Assembly (NCBI GenBank): GCA_947589045.1
Contig: CANQBQ010000001.1
Location: 1 to 64,000, forward strand
Length of the DNA stretch: 64,000 nucleotides
Source: an uncultured Clostridia bacterium
GTDB taxonomy: Bacteria > Bacillota > Clostridia > Monoglobales > Monoglobaceae
Reading direction: 5' to 3'
In this document: piece by piece, positions 45,100 through 54,768 of the stretch
How the letters are laid out: the number at the start of each line of letters is the position of its first letter
Position numbering within the stretch: position 1 is the first letter of the stretch
Translations under genes and position numbers: made by a program
Notes under the pieces: model-generated
The model's input: the letters and a program-made list of their open reading frames with translations, nothing else
Database searches by the model: none
What the model was told of the DNA's origin: nothing

Positions 45100-47724
45100 A
45101 TGAAAAAGTTTGTTTATCTGTTTTCAGAGGGCAACGCGGGTATGAGAGAAATTCTCGGCGGTAAAGGTGCGAACCTTGCCGAAATGACAAAGCTCGGTTT
45201 GCCTGTGCCGCAGGGTTTCACGATTTCTACCGAGGCGTGTACCCAGTACTACGAGGACGGCAGAAAAATTAACGACGATATTCAGGCGGAAATACTTGAA
45301 TACGTTGCAAAAATGGAAAAAATAACCGGAAAGAAGTTCGGCGATAAGGAAAACCCGCTTCTCGTTTCGGTGCGAAGCGGCGCGAGAGCGTCTATGCCCG
45401 GTATGATGGACACCATTTTGAACCTCGGACTTAACGAGGACGTTGTGGAGGTTATGGCGAAAAAGTCGGGCAACCCGCGTTGGGCGTGGGACTGCTACCG
45501 CAGATTTATACAGATGTATTCCGATGTTGTTATGGAGGTCGGAAAGAAGTACTTTGAAGTTCTCATCGACAAGATGAAAGAGGAAAAGGGTGTTACTCAG
45601 GACGTTGAGCTTACGGCGGACGACCTCAAAAAGCTCGCCGACCAGTTCAAGGCTGAATACAAGGAAAAAGTCGGAGCGGACTTCCCGACCGACCCGAAAG
45701 AGCAGCTCTTCGGCGCGATAAAGGCAGTGTTCCGCTCGTGGGATAACCCGAGAGCGAACGTATACCGCCGCGATAACGATATCCCGTATTCGTGGGGTAC
45801 CGCGGTAAACGTACAAATGATGGCGTTCGGTAATATGGGCGAGACTTCGGGTACCGGCGTTGCGTTCACGCGCGACCCCGCAACCGGCGAGAAGCGTCTG
45901 ATGGGCGAATTCCTTATGAACGCTCAGGGCGAGGACGTTGTTGCGGGCGTTCGTACACCGCAGAAGATAGACCAGCTCAAAGAGGTTATGCCCGAGGTTT
46001 ACGAGCAGTTCGTTAAGATTTGCTCCACGCTTGAAAATCATTACAGAGATATGCAGGATATGGAGTTTACGATTGAGGACAGAAAGCTCTATATGCTTCA
46101 GACGAGAAACGGCAAGAGAACGGCTCAGGCGGCTCTCAAGATTGCCTGCGATTTGGTTGACGAGGGTATGATAAGCGAAGAAGAAGCGGTACTTATGATA
46201 GACCCCAGAAACCTCGATACTCTCCTGCACCCGCAGTTTGACCCCGCGGCTCTTAAGGCGACCGAGCCTGTCGGAAAGGCACTCGGTGCGTCTCCCGGCG
46301 CGGCTTGCGGAAAAATCGTGTTCACGGCTGACGACGCTAAGGCGTGGGCGGCAAACGGCGAAAAGGTCGTTCTTGTCCGCCTCGAAACTTCGCCCGAGGA
46401 CATAGAGGGTATGAAGGCGGCTCAGGGCATTTTGACGGTTCGCGGCGGTATGACCTCTCACGCGGCGGTTGTTGCGCGCGGTATGGGTACCTGCTGTGTA
46501 TCGGGCTGCGGCGACATTGTTATGGATGAGGAAAACAAGAAGTTTACTCTTGCGGGCAAGACCTACAAAGAGGGCGACTATATCTCGCTTGACGGCTCGA
46601 CGGGTAACATCTATGACGGAAGTATCCCGACGGTGGACGCTTCGATAAGCGGTACGTTCGGCAGAATTATGGGCTGGGCTGACAAGTACAGGACCATGAA
46701 GGTAAGAACCAACGCTGACACCCCCGCAGACGCTAAAAAGGCGAGAGAGCTCGGCGCAGAGGGTATAGGTCTTTGCCGTACCGAGCATATGTTCTTTGAG
46801 AGCGACAGAATAGGCGCGTTCAGAGAGATGATTTGTGCGGACACGGTTGAGGAGAGAGAAAAGGCGCTTGACAAGATTATGCCTATGCAGCAGAGCGACT
46901 TTGAGAAGCTCTATGAGGCGCTGGAGGGCAATCCGGTTACAATTCGTTTCCTGGATCCCCCGCTTCACGAGTTCGTTCCGACCGAGGATGCGGATATTGA
47001 GGCGCTGGCTAAAGCTCAGGGCAAGTCGGTTGAAACGATACGCGCCATTGTCGACGGTCTGCACGAGGCTAACCCGATGATGGGACACAGAGGCTGCCGT
47101 CTTGCGGTAACGTATCCCGAAATTGCAAAAATGCAGACAAAGGCGGTAATCCGTGCGGCTATAAATATAAAGAAGGCACACCCCGATTGGGATATGGTTC
47201 CCGAAATAATGATTCCGCTTACCGGCGATGTTAAGGAGCTTAAATTCGTTAAGAACGCGGTTGTTGAAACGGCGGACGCCGAAATAGCCGCGGCGGGCGT
47301 TAAGCTCGACTATCAGGTCGGCACTATGATTGAAATTCCGAGAGCCGCGCTTTTGGCTGACGAAATTGCGACCGAGGCGGCGTTCTTCTGCTTCGGCACG
47401 AACGACCTCACTCAGATGACGTTCGGCTTCTCGCGCGACGACGCGGGCAAGTTCCTCGATGCGTATTACGATACCAAGATTTTTGAGAACGACCCGTTCG
47501 CAAAGCTCGACCAAAAGGGCGTGGGCAAGCTGATGGAAATGGCTATCAAGCTTGGCAAGCCCGTAAATCCCAATCTCCACGTCGGAATATGCGGCGAGCA
47601 CGGCGGCGACCCCGCTTCGGTAGAGTTCTGCCACAATATCGGTTTGGACTATGTGTCCTGCTCACCGTTCCGTGTGCCGATTGCGCGTCTTGCGGCGGCT
47701 CAGGCGGCTATTAAGAGCAAATAA
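45100..47724 (+). CDS. ppdK: Pyruvate, phosphate dikinase
   Basis: It interconverts pyruvate, ATP and phosphate with PEP, AMP and PPi, in clostridial glycolysis or gluconeogenesis. The N-terminal ATP-grasp domain begins near FSEGNAGMREILGGKGANLA. The swivelling phosphohistidine is in GGMTSHAAVVARGMG, and the C-terminal PEP/pyruvate barrel has the catalytic Cys in GICGEHGG. Length 874 is typical. AAGGAGG precedes the ATG. Codon choice looks strongly biased, as in a highly expressed gene. Confidence 0.97.
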   Translation: MKKFVYLFSEGNAGMREILGGKGANLAEMTKLGLPVPQGFTISTEACTQYYEDGRKINDDIQAEILEYVAKMEKITGKKFGDKENPLLVSVRSGARASMPGMMDTILNLGLNEDVVEVMAKKSGNPRWAWDCYRRFIQMYSDVVMEVGKKYFEVLIDKMKEEKGVTQDVELTADDLKKLADQFKAEYKEKVGADFPTDPKEQLFGAIKAVFRSWDNPRANVYRRDNDIPYSWGTAVNVQMMAFGNMGETSGTGVAFTRDPATGEKRLMGEFLMNAQGEDVVAGVRTPQKIDQLKEVMPEVYEQFVKICSTLENHYRDMQDMEFTIEDRKLYMLQTRNGKRTAQAALKIACDLVDEGMISEEEAVLMIDPRNLDTLLHPQFDPAALKATEPVGKALGASPGAACGKIVFTADDAKAWAANGEKVVLVRLETSPEDIEGMKAAQGILTVRGGMTSHAAVVARGMGTCCVSGCGDIVMDEENKKFTLAGKTYKEGDYISLDGSTGNIYDGSIPTVDASISGTFGRIMGWADKYRTMKVRTNADTPADAKKARELGAEGIGLCRTEHMFFESDRIGAFREMICADTVEEREKALDKIMPMQQSDFEKLYEALEGNPVTIRFLDPPLHEFVPTEDADIEALAKAQGKSVETIRAIVDGLHEANPMMGHRGCRLAVTYPEIAKMQTKAVIRAAINIKKAHPDWDMVPEIMIPLTGDVKELKFVKNAVVETADAEIAAAGVKLDYQVGTMIEIPRAALLADEIATEAAFFCFGTNDLTQMTFGFSRDDAGKFLDAYYDTKIFENDPFAKLDQKGVGKLMEMAIKLGKPVNPNLHVGICGEHGGDPASVEFCHNIGLDYVSCSPFRVPIARLAAAQAAIKSK

Positions 47725-47736
47725 TTTTGAACTTGT

Positions 47737-47797
47737 CTCGGCGCGGTTTTTAAACGCCGAGCGTCGGGGGTCACCGCAAACGCGGTGACCCCTTTAC
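47737..47797 (+). terminator. Tandem terminator hairpins after ppdK
   Basis: CTCGGCG/CGCCGAG (47737-47743, 47755-47761) is followed by the 11-bp GGGGTCACCGC/GCGGTGACCCC (47767-47777, 47782-47792) and TTTACTT. Confidence 0.85.
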
Positions 47798-47839
47798 TTA
47801 CAAATGTGCGTGATTTGGTTTGTTCGGGAGGTTATTTAA

Positions 47840-48718
47840 ATGTACGAACTGATACGGGCGGCGGGGAACAGCTATTATATTCAAAGCCCCGCCAAAATAG
47901 GGCTTGTGGTAACGGGAGACGGCGAGGTGTGCCTTATAGACAGCGGCAGCGACAAGGACGCGGGACGTAGGGTGCGCCGTATTTTGGACGAGAACGGCTG
48001 GAGGCTCGGGGCAATCTACAACACCCACTCCCACGCCGACCATATAGGCGGCAACAGGTATTTGCAGGGGCAGACAAACTGTAAAATATACGCCTGCGGC
48101 ATTGAGCGTGCCTTTGCGCGGCACACGGTTTTGGAACCGTCGCTTCTGTACGGCGGCTATCCCTGCCGCGAACTGCGCCATAAATTCCTTTTGGCGCAGG
48201 AGAGCGACGTGGAATATCTGACCGCCGACGTTTTGCCCGACGGCTTTGAAATGATTGATTTGCCCGGACATTTCTTTGATATGAAGGGCTTTCGCACGCC
48301 CGACGACGTGGTTTACCTTGCCGACTGCCTCTCGTCGCGCGAAACGCTCGACAAATACAAAATAGGTTTTATATACGACGTCGCCGCGTATCTCGATACG
48401 CTTGAAAAGGTGAAGTCGATGACCGCGGCGTTTTTCGTGCCGTCGCACGCCGAGGCTGCGGAGGATGTTTCGGATTTGGCTCGATATAATATAGACAAGG
48501 TAAACGAAACGGCGGAAAAAATAACGACACTGTGTAAAGAGCCGCTCTGCTTTGAAACGATACTGCAAAGGTTGTTTGCGGATTATGAGCTGAAAATGAA
48601 TTTTGAGCAGTACGCTCTGGTGGGCTGCACCGTGCGCTCCTATCTCGCGTGGCTGAAGAACACGGGCAGGCTGAACGCGGAGTTTGACAACAATATGCTC
48701 CTTTGGGAGCGGGCGTAG
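47840..48718 (+). CDS. Metallo-beta-lactamase-fold hydrolase
   Basis: A 292-residue MBL-fold protein. The dinuclear metal motif is THSHADHIGG (about 55-64); the later metal His lies in LPGHFFDM and the bridging Asp in YLADCLSS. A helical C-terminal extension (about 215-292) is present. The substrate is unknown; thioesterase, glyoxalase-like and quorum-quenching roles all occur in this fold. It stands alone between two terminators. Confidence 0.85.
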   Translation: MYELIRAAGNSYYIQSPAKIGLVVTGDGEVCLIDSGSDKDAGRRVRRILDENGWRLGAIYNTHSHADHIGGNRYLQGQTNCKIYACGIERAFARHTVLEPSLLYGGYPCRELRHKFLLAQESDVEYLTADVLPDGFEMIDLPGHFFDMKGFRTPDDVVYLADCLSSRETLDKYKIGFIYDVAAYLDTLEKVKSMTAAFFVPSHAEAAEDVSDLARYNIDKVNETAEKITTLCKEPLCFETILQRLFADYELKMNFEQYALVGCTVRSYLAWLKNTGRLNAEFDNNMLLWERA

Positions 48719-48738
48719 TAATACGGAATTTGAAGCGT

Positions 48739-48767
48739 GACAACCCCGCACGTTGTGCGGGGCTGTC
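48739..48767 (+). terminator. Hairpin after the MBL-fold gene
   Basis: GACAACCCCGCAC (48739-48751) pairs with GTGCGGGGCTGTC (48755-48767) with one mismatch. No T-run follows, so it may work weakly or with Rho. Confidence 0.5.
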
Positions 48768-48881
48768 GGTAATTATGGCAATGCTTGACACCAAAGAAGC
48801 CGTGCTTAAATATCCCTCCTTTTGTCGCACGCAGACATATTATTTTCGCGCAATTTTGGGATATATCCTGTGTTTGCAAAC

Positions 48882-48906
48882 AAAAAAGCGCGGCACGAAG
48901 CCGCGC
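48882..48906 (-). terminator. Terminator of the candidate small RNA
   Basis: GCGCGGC (48888-48894) and GCCGCGC (48900-48906) form a 7-bp GC stem; on the minus strand six T follow. The plus side has no matching T-run, so it faces left. Confidence 0.8.
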
Positions 48907-49030
48907 GTAAAAATGCACGGCTCCGATTGTTGTCAGACAATTTTCATAGAACAAAGTACGCACATATGAAAACAAAGCCCACATTTTTACCGAAAAGTAA
49001 AAATTATGCGCGTACTTGTATTGTCTGACA
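48882..49030 (-). ncRNA. Candidate structured small RNA of about 149 nt (unassigned)
   Basis: The RNA would run from 49030 to about 48882. P1 pairs TGTCAGACAAT (minus 49030-49020) with ATTGTCTGACA (minus 48941-48931), 11 bp. P2 pairs AAGTACGCGCAT with ATGTGCGTACTT, 12 bp with one G-U. P3 is ATTTTTAC-TTTTCG-GTAAAAAT. P1 and P2 are separated by an asymmetric internal loop (2 and 12 nt). A terminator (48888-48906 with six T on the minus strand) ends it, and a promoter ends 6 bases before the P1 start. I do not recognise the family; no long open frame exists. A rod-like 6S-type role is possible but unproven. Confidence 0.6.
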
Positions 49031-49036
49031 TTTCTA

Positions 49037-49065
49037 AGTTTAACACATAGTTGTTTATTTGTAAA
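49037..49065 (-). promoter_or_regulatory. Promoter of the candidate small RNA
   Basis: On the minus strand, TTTACA (49065-49060), a 17-base spacer, TG one base before the -10, and TAAACT (49042-49037). The expected start is 49030, exactly the first base of the P1 stem. Confidence 0.65.
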
Positions 49066-49071
49066 GAAAAA

Positions 49072-49172
49072 TCCGCGGCAAGCTGCGCGGACGATTAAAT
49101 GTTTAATTCAGAAATCGCTTCCTTATTATATTATATATTTATTATCATAAGGCTTTGGGGCAAATCGGGCAA
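49072..49172 (-). other. Non-coding stretch: possible second minus-strand transcript
   Basis: On the minus strand, TTGCCC (49172-49167), 17 bases, then TATGAT (49149-49144) resembles a promoter. About 70 bases later TCCGCG and CGCGGA pair, followed by TTTTTC. A short transcript is possible. No gene is visible; the stretch is AT-rich. Confidence 0.3.
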
Positions 49173-49218
49173 AAGGTTGATTTTGTCGGTTTTTCTCGTA
49201 AAAAATTCCAAAAAAGAC

Positions 49219-49247
49219 TTGATTTTTCAAAAATTGTGTAGTATAAT
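49219..49247 (+). promoter_or_regulatory. Main promoter of the S10 ribosomal operon
   Basis: TTGATT (49219-49224), 17 bases, TATAAT (49242-49247). Transcription from about 49254 leaves a leader of about 290 bases before rpsJ. Confidence 0.8.
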
Positions 49248-49253
49248 AGTCAG

Positions 49254-49545
49254 GCGTGACAATGACAATCGATGAACTCGGAGGTGGCGGAAGCCTTGCG
49301 GCGCAAGGGATTTCGGGAATTTCGAGGGAGAATGTCCGGTTAAAAAACAGGGCGGAAAACTGTCACATTTTCATCAGAATACAGGGATATTTTTTCCAAA
49401 AGGGATATGCTGTAACCTTTTGGCGAAGCTATGTCTGTCTGCCCCGAAAACCGCGTCGCAGAGCGACTTCCAAGGTTTCGGGTTTAATTATCAGGCTGTG
49501 AGATACGCCCGGCACAGTGTATAAAATTTACAAGGAGGGTATAGC
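49254..49545 (+). promoter_or_regulatory. Structured 5' leader of the S10 operon
   Basis: It contains a perfect 8-bp hairpin CCAAAAGG/CCTTTTGG (49396-49403, 49416-49423). A second stem, CCCGAAAACC/GGTTTCGGG (49443-49452, 49474-49482), encloses GTCGC-AGA-GCGAC. A frame of 81 codons crosses the leader but looks non-protein. The leader may bind a ribosomal protein for feedback control; inference only. Confidence 0.45.
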
Positions 49546-49854
49546 ATGGCAGCAGAAAAAATCAGAATCAGGCTTAAGGCTTATGACTGCAACTTAATCG
49601 ACAGGTCGGCGGCTAAAATCGTTGAGACGGCTAAGAGAACAGGTGCTAAGGTTTCGGGCCCCGTTCCGCTTCCGACAAAGAAGGAAGTCGTTACGATTTT
49701 GAGAGCGGTTCACAAGTACAAGTACAGCCGTGAGCAGTTCGAGCTCCAGACGCACAAAAGGCTCATTGATGTTTTAAGCCCCAACGCCAAGACAATCGAC
49801 GCGCTCAAGCACCTCGATTTGCCGGCAGGCGTTGCAATCGACATCAAGCTGTAA
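49546..49854 (+). CDS. rpsJ: 30S ribosomal protein S10
   Basis: First gene of the S10 operon, 102 residues, beginning with [10 protein letters not shown]. The conserved loop [19 protein letters not shown] packs into the 30S head; relatives also act as NusE in antitermination. AAGGAGG lies upstream of the ATG. L3 follows after 76 bases. Confidence 0.98.
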   Translation: MAAEKIRIRLKAYDCNLIDRSAAKIVETAKRTGAKVSGPVPLPTKKEVVTILRAVHKYKYSREQFELQTHKRLIDVLSPNAKTIDALKHLDLPAGVAIDIKL

Positions 49855-49930
49855 GCGAAAGCGCTTCGGCACAAGGCAAGTTTCCGCCTTAATCGGAAAC
49901 CAATACTTTGTAATTTTAGGAGGAAATTCA

Positions 49931-50566
49931 ATGAAAAAGGCAATTTTGGGCAAAAAGCTGGGTATGACGCAGATTTTTGCCGAGGACGGAAGACTTATTC
50001 CGGTTACCGTTATTCTGGCGACCCCGAACGTTGTCGTTCAGAAGAAGGACGTTGAGAACGACGGCTACGACGCGGTTCAGGTAGGCTTTGAGGATAAGAA
50101 AACAAAGCACACCACCAAGCCGGCGGAGGGTCACTTCAAGAAGGCGAACACCGCTCCCAAGAGATATGTGAGAGAGTTCAGGCTCGACAACGCTGCCGAG
50201 ATGAACGTAGGCGACGAAATCAAGGTTGACATTTTCGCGGAGGGCGACATTGTTGACGTTGTGGGTACGAGCAAGGGTAAAGGCTACGCGGGTACCATTA
50301 AGAGATGGGGAACTCACAGAGGTCCTATGACTCACGGCAGTAAGTACCACAGAGGTCCCGGTTCGCTGGGTATGGCATCCGACCCGTCGAGAGTATATAA
50401 AGGAAAGAAAATGCCCGGTCATTTGGGCGCGGAAAGAGTTACAATTCAGAACCTTGACGTCGTTAAGGTTGATACCGAGAGAAACCTGCTTCTTATAAAG
50501 GGAGCTGTTCCGGGTCCCAAGGGCGGATTGGTTACGGTTAAGAACGCTGTTAAAAAGAGCGTTTAG
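49931..50566 (+). CDS. rplC: 50S ribosomal protein L3
   Basis: A 211-residue L3 that starts [15 protein letters not shown]. The long internal loop with [18 protein letters not shown] reaches the peptidyl-transferase centre. ATG 49931 follows AGGAGG; the frame stays open further upstream but that part is the S10-L3 gap. Confidence 0.97.
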   Translation: MKKAILGKKLGMTQIFAEDGRLIPVTVILATPNVVVQKKDVENDGYDAVQVGFEDKKTKHTTKPAEGHFKKANTAPKRYVREFRLDNAAEMNVGDEIKVDIFAEGDIVDVVGTSKGKGYAGTIKRWGTHRGPMTHGSKYHRGPGSLGMASDPSRVYKGKKMPGHLGAERVTIQNLDVVKVDTERNLLLIKGAVPGPKGGLVTVKNAVKKSV

Positions 50567-50591
50567 ACTATAAGAGAGGAGGATTTGAGAT

Positions 50592-51215
50592 ATGCCTAAG
50601 GTAGATTTATATAACACAGCCGGCAAAAAGACCGGCGAAGTTGCACTCAGCGACAGTGTTTTCGGCGTTGAGGTAAACGTGGACGCGATGCATCAGGCGG
50701 TCGTTAATTACCTCGCAAACCAGAGACACGGTACGCAGAGCACAAAGACGAGAACGGAAGTTCGCGGCGGCGGCGCAAAGCCGTGGAGACAAAAGGGTAC
50801 AGGCCGTGCGAGACAGGGCAGTATCCGCGCTCCTCAGTGGACAGGCGGCGGCGTTGCGCTCGGTCCCAAGCCGAGAGATTACAGCTACACTATAAACCGC
50901 AAGGTAAAGCAGCTCGCGCTTAAGTCGGCGCTCACGTCCAAGGTAAACGAGGCGGAGCTTATCGTCCTGGAGGATATGAAGCTGGACGAGATTAAGACAA
51001 GCAAGGTTGCTGAGATTCTCAAAAATCTCGGCGTGACCGAAAAGGCGCTTTTCGTGCTTCCCGAGAACGACAAGACGGTTTATATGTCGGCGAGAAACAT
51101 CAAGGGCGTTGACACGACCTATGTCGGAGCAATCAACACCTATGAGGTGCTGGCGCACACAAAGTGCATTATCTTAAAAGACGCGGTTGCAAAGCTTGAG
51201 GAGGTGTACGCATAA
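50592..51215 (+). CDS. rplD: 50S ribosomal protein L4
   Basis: 207 residues. The exit-tunnel loop is [20 protein letters not shown]. In E. coli, L4 represses its own operon through the leader; this is not shown here. It ends in TAATG, overlapping the L23 start by one base. Confidence 0.98.
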   Translation: MPKVDLYNTAGKKTGEVALSDSVFGVEVNVDAMHQAVVNYLANQRHGTQSTKTRTEVRGGGAKPWRQKGTGRARQGSIRAPQWTGGGVALGPKPRDYSYTINRKVKQLALKSALTSKVNEAELIVLEDMKLDEIKTSKVAEILKNLGVTEKALFVLPENDKTVYMSARNIKGVDTTYVGAINTYEVLAHTKCIILKDAVAKLEEVYA

Positions 51216-51502
51216 TGAAATCGGTATATGATGTTGTGAAAAGACCTATCATTACTGAACAGAGTATGGATCAGGTTGCGGACAAGAAGTACACCTTTGA
51301 GGTTGCGACGGACGCAAACAAGATTGAGATTAAGAAGGCGGTCGAGGAAATCTTCAAGGTAAAGGTTGAGAAGGTTACCACGATCAACTACAACGGAAAG
51401 CCCAAGAGAATGGGCGTTCACAGCGGAAAAAGAGCGGATTGGAAGAAGGCTGTCGTAAAGCTCACTCCCGACAGCAAGACCATAGAGCTCTTTGAGTCGT
51501 AA
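51215..51502 (+). CDS. rplW: 50S ribosomal protein L23
   Basis: 95 residues with [12 protein letters not shown] and [18 protein letters not shown]. It sits at the tunnel exit and contacts SRP and trigger factor in relatives. Start overlaps the L4 stop (TAATG). Confidence 0.98.
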   Translation: MKSVYDVVKRPIITEQSMDQVADKKYTFEVATDANKIEIKKAVEEIFKVKVEKVTTINYNGKPKRMGVHSGKRADWKKAVVKLTPDSKTIELFES

Positions 51503-51527
51503 TAAATTGAGAGAAGGAGAGTAGAAA

Positions 51528-52361
51528 ATGGGTATCAAGAAGTATAAACCGACCACTCCGTCTCTGCGCCAGATGACGGTTTCCACGTTCGAGGAAATCG
51601 ACAAGGTAGAGCCGGAAAAATCGCTTCTCCGTCCGCTCAAAAGCAAGGCAGGCCGCAATTCCTACGGAAGAATTACGGTAAGACACCGCGGCGGCGGCGC
51701 GAAGCGCAAATACAGAGTGATTGATTTTAAGAGAAACAAGGACGGAATGAAGGCTACCGTTCAGTCGATTGAGTACGACCCCAACAGGTCGGCAAACATC
51801 GCGCTTCTTTTGTACGAGGACGGCGTTAAGACATACATTATCGCGCCGTTGGGACTGAAAAAGGGCGACGTTGTTGAGTCCGGCAAGGGCGTTGACATCA
51901 AGCCCGGTAACGCGATGGAAATTTCGCAGATCCCGGTAGGTACAATGATATACAACATTGAGCTCAACCCCGGCAAGGGCGGTCAGCTCGTAAGAAGCGC
52001 GGGCAACACAGCTCAGCTTATGGCTAAGGAAAACGGCGTTGCTCAGGTAAGACTTCCCTCCGGCGAGGTTAGAATTATCAGGCTTAACTGCCGCGCTACG
52101 ATAGGTCAGGTAGGCAACGCGGATTATGAGAACATCAACATCGGTAAGGCCGGCAGAAAAAGACATATGGGCTGGCGTCCTACCGTTCGCGGTGTTGTTA
52201 TGAACCCGAACGACCACCCGCACGGCGGTGGTGAAGGCAAGTCGCCCATCGGTCGTCCGAGCCCTGTTACCCCGTGGGGTAAACCGGCTCTCGGCTACAA
52301 GACCAGAAAGAAGAAGAACAAGAGTGATAAGTTCATTGTTAAGCGCAGAAACGCGAAATAA
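51528..52361 (+). CDS. rplB: 50S ribosomal protein L2
   Basis: 277 residues, starting [18 protein letters not shown]. The C-terminal [18 protein letters not shown] includes the conserved His near the peptidyl-transferase centre. GAAGGAGAG precedes the ATG. Confidence 0.98.
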   Translation: MGIKKYKPTTPSLRQMTVSTFEEIDKVEPEKSLLRPLKSKAGRNSYGRITVRHRGGGAKRKYRVIDFKRNKDGMKATVQSIEYDPNRSANIALLLYEDGVKTYIIAPLGLKKGDVVESGKGVDIKPGNAMEISQIPVGTMIYNIELNPGKGGQLVRSAGNTAQLMAKENGVAQVRLPSGEVRIIRLNCRATIGQVGNADYENINIGKAGRKRHMGWRPTVRGVVMNPNDHPHGGGEGKSPIGRPSPVTPWGKPALGYKTRKKKNKSDKFIVKRRNAK

Positions 52362-52403
52362 TGAACGGCGGATACTAATAACCATTAGAATGGAGGTTAT
52401 GAA

Positions 52404-52676
52404 ATGGGCAGAAGCGTTAAAAAGGGTCCTTTCGTCGAAGAAAGACTTATGTCGAGAATAAATGCGATGAATGAAAAGGGCGAAAAAAGCGTTATTAAAA
52501 CATGGTCGCGCGCTTCCACGATTTTCCCCGAAATGGTAGGTCACACCATCGCGGTCTATGACGGAAGAAAGCACGTTCCTGTATATGTGAGCGAGGATAT
52601 GGTCGGACATAAGCTCGGCGAGTTTGCTCCGACGAGAACATTCCGCGGACACGCGGGCGCAAAGACCAGCAAATAA
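52404..52676 (+). CDS. rpsS: 30S ribosomal protein S19
   Basis: 90 residues, starting [14 protein letters not shown], with [18 protein letters not shown]. It binds 16S RNA in the 30S head with S13. GGAGG precedes the ATG. A 67-base gap with small stems separates it from L22. Confidence 0.98.
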   Translation: MGRSVKKGPFVEERLMSRINAMNEKGEKSVIKTWSRASTIFPEMVGHTIAVYDGRKHVPVYVSEDMVGHKLGEFAPTRTFRGHAGAKTSK

Positions 52677-52743
52677 GAGTTATTTGCGGCTTTTTGCCGC
52701 TTAGACTTGACGGAGTTTTATTCGTCGGAAAGGAGAATTACAA

Positions 52744-53079
52744 ATGGAAGCAGTTGCAAAGGTTTACCATATTCGCATAGCACCGCGAAAGGTAAGAGTT
52801 GTAATAGATTTGATTAGAAATAAGCCTGTCGGCGTGGCTCTGGGTATTCTCAGGAACACTCCCAAGGCGGCAAGTCCGGTTGTTGAAAAGCTCCTTAAGT
52901 CCGCGATTGCGAACGCTGAGAACAACCATCAGATGAATGTGGATAATTTATATGTTTCGGAAGTTTACGCAGACCAGGGTCCGACGCTCAAGAGGATCCA
53001 GCCGAGGGCGCAGGGCAGAGCTTACCGCATAAACAAAAAGACAAGCCACATTACAATCAAATTAAAGGAAAAGGAATAA
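52744..53079 (+). CDS. rplV: 50S ribosomal protein L22
   Basis: 111 residues. The start [20 protein letters not shown] is typical; the beta-hairpin [18 protein letters not shown] lines the exit tunnel, where macrolide-resistance changes occur in relatives. Confidence 0.98.
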   Translation: MEAVAKVYHIRIAPRKVRVVIDLIRNKPVGVALGILRNTPKAASPVVEKLLKSAIANAENNHQMNVDNLYVSEVYADQGPTLKRIQPRAQGRAYRINKKTSHITIKLKEKE

Positions 53080-53100
53080 TCGAGAAGGAGGGTAAACAGT

Positions 53101-53799
53101 ATGGGTCAGAAAGTTAATCCCCACGGCCTCAGAGTAGGTATTATAAAAGATTGGGATTCACGCTGGTTCGCCGATAAAAAGGACTTCGGAGATAACCTCG
53201 TAGAGGACTACAACCTCAGAAAGTATCTCAAGAAAAGACTTTATCAGGCAGGCGTTGACAAAATTGAAATAGAAAAGTTTGCCAACAAGATCCGTCTTTC
53301 TGTTCACTGTGCAAAGCCCGGTATCGTTATCGGCAAGGGCGGCAGTGAGATTGAAAAGCTCAAGAAGGACGTTGAGGCACTCACGGGAAAATCCATCATT
53401 TTGAATGTTATGGAGGTTAAAACTCCCGATATGAGCGCACAGCTCGTTGCGGAAAACATCGCGTCGCAGCTCGAAAGACGTATTTCGTTCAGAAAAGCTA
53501 TGAAGCAGGCGATGACCAGAACAATGAAGCTGGGTGCAAAGGGTATCAAGACCGCGGTTGCGGGTCGCGTGGGCGGCGCGGAAATCGCGAGAACCGAGCA
53601 GTATCACGAGGGTACAATTCCGCTTCAGACTCTCAGAGCCGACATTGATTACGGTTTTGCGGAGGCGGACACGACCTACGGAAAGCTCGGCGTTAAAGTT
53701 TGGATATACAAGGGCGAGATTTTGCCTGAGAACAAAAACGCTGCAAAAGCTGCTCCCGCGGCTGCTCCCAGACGCAGCAGAGAAGGAGGCAGAAGATAA
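53101..53799 (+). CDS. rpsC: 30S ribosomal protein S3
   Basis: 232 residues starting [14 protein letters not shown]. The KH motif is [16 protein letters not shown]; the C-terminal domain has the mRNA-entry helix region. A short Ala/Pro/Arg-rich tail ends it. The stop overlaps the L16 start (TAATG). Confidence 0.98.
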   Translation: MGQKVNPHGLRVGIIKDWDSRWFADKKDFGDNLVEDYNLRKYLKKRLYQAGVDKIEIEKFANKIRLSVHCAKPGIVIGKGGSEIEKLKKDVEALTGKSIILNVMEVKTPDMSAQLVAENIASQLERRISFRKAMKQAMTRTMKLGAKGIKTAVAGRVGGAEIARTEQYHEGTIPLQTLRADIDYGFAEADTTYGKLGVKVWIYKGEILPENKNAAKAAPAAAPRRSREGGRR

Positions 53800-54236
53800 T
53801 GTTATCGCCAAAGAGAGTTAAGCACAGAAAAGTGCAGCGCGGCAGAATGAAGGGTAAGGCGCTGCGCGGCAATAAGGTAACTTACGGTGATTTCGGCTTG
53901 CAGGCACAGAGCCCCGGTTGGATCACCAGCAACCAAATCGAGGCTGCCCGTATCGCTATGACGCGTTACATCAAGAGAGGCGGACAGGTTTGGATTAAAA
54001 TATTCCCCGATAAGCCTGTTACGGCAAAGCCTGCCGAAACTCGAATGGGTAGCGGTAAAGGTTCGCCTGAGTATTGGGTAGCCGTTGTTAAGCCGGGACG
54101 CGTTATGTTTGAGATTGGCGGAGTTTCGGAGGAAACGGCAAGAGAAGCTATGCGTCTCGCTATGCACAAGCTCCCAATCAAGTGCAAATTTGTTAGGAAA
54201 ATTGACCAGACTGACGAAACGGAAGGTGATAGTTAA
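53799..54236 (+). CDS. rplP: 50S ribosomal protein L16
   Basis: 145 residues starting [18 protein letters not shown], with [19 protein letters not shown]. It lies near the A site of the 50S. Overlaps the neighbours at both ends by one base. Confidence 0.98.
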   Translation: MLSPKRVKHRKVQRGRMKGKALRGNKVTYGDFGLQAQSPGWITSNQIEAARIAMTRYIKRGGQVWIKIFPDKPVTAKPAETRMGSGKGSPEYWVAVVKPGRVMFEIGGVSEETAREAMRLAMHKLPIKCKFVRKIDQTDETEGDS

Positions 54237-54448
54237 TGAAGATAAATGAAATTAGAGACCTTTCTCAGCAGGAGCTTTCGGATAAGCTCAACGATTTGAA
54301 AGAAGAACTTTTCAACCTTCGTTTCCAGAACGCCACAAATCAGCTTGATAATCCTATGAGAATAGTGGCTGTTAAAAAGGAAATCGCAAGAGTGAAAACA
54401 ATCATAAAAGAAAAAGAGCTGGGCTTGAACGCCGGCGCTAATGCGTAG
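54236..54448 (+). CDS. rpmC: 50S ribosomal protein L29
   Basis: 70 residues, two antiparallel helices, with [20 protein letters not shown]. It sits near L23 at the tunnel exit. Start overlaps the L16 stop (TAATG). Confidence 0.97.
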   Translation: MKINEIRDLSQQELSDKLNDLKEELFNLRFQNATNQLDNPMRIVAVKKEIARVKTIIKEKELGLNAGANA

Positions 54449-54460
54449 GGGGTGTATTGA

Positions 54461-54718
54461 ATGAGCGAACGTAATTACAGAAAAACCCGTATAGGCGAGG
54501 TTATCAGCAACAAGATGGATAAGACCGTTGTTGTTGCAATTAAGGGAAGCGTTAAGCATCCCGTATATGGTAAGGTTATGAAAAGAACCTATAAGCTGAA
54601 GGCTCATGATGAGAATAACACCTGCGGCATGGGCGACAGAGTTAAGGTTATGGAGACCAGACCGCTCTCAAAGGACAAGAGATGGAGAGTTGTTGAAATA
54701 GTTGAGAAGGCGAAGTAA
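54461..54718 (+). CDS. rpsQ: 30S ribosomal protein S17
   Basis: 85 residues, OB fold, with [18 protein letters not shown] and [21 protein letters not shown] primary 16S binder. Confidence 0.98.
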   Translation: MSERNYRKTRIGEVISNKMDKTVVVAIKGSVKHPVYGKVMKRTYKLKAHDENNTCGMGDRVKVMETRPLSKDKRWRVVEIVEKAK

Positions 54719-54768
54719 TTTTCTTATTTTGCCTGTCCGAAAAAAATTACAAGGAGGTTTAATCCGTT

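Noticed and set aside
45124-47634. 836-codon open frame on the minus strand
   Set aside because: It is the exact antisense of ppdK, whose motifs are complete. Long antisense frames arise from the strong codon bias of that gene.
48931-49030. 100-bp MITE with TGTCAGACAAT terminal repeats
   Set aside because: No target duplication is seen, and a promoter and terminator fit the stem ends exactly, so an RNA gene is the better reading. Not fully excluded.
48882-49030. Assignment of the small RNA to 6S, SRP RNA or tmRNA
   Set aside because: No SRP GGAAGCAG-type core is present, the length is too short for tmRNA, and the 5' side of the internal loop is too short for a standard 6S bubble.
49256-49501. 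81-codon frame in the S10 leader
   Set aside because: It overlaps structured leader elements and has no recognisable domain; a leader RNA explains the stretch better.
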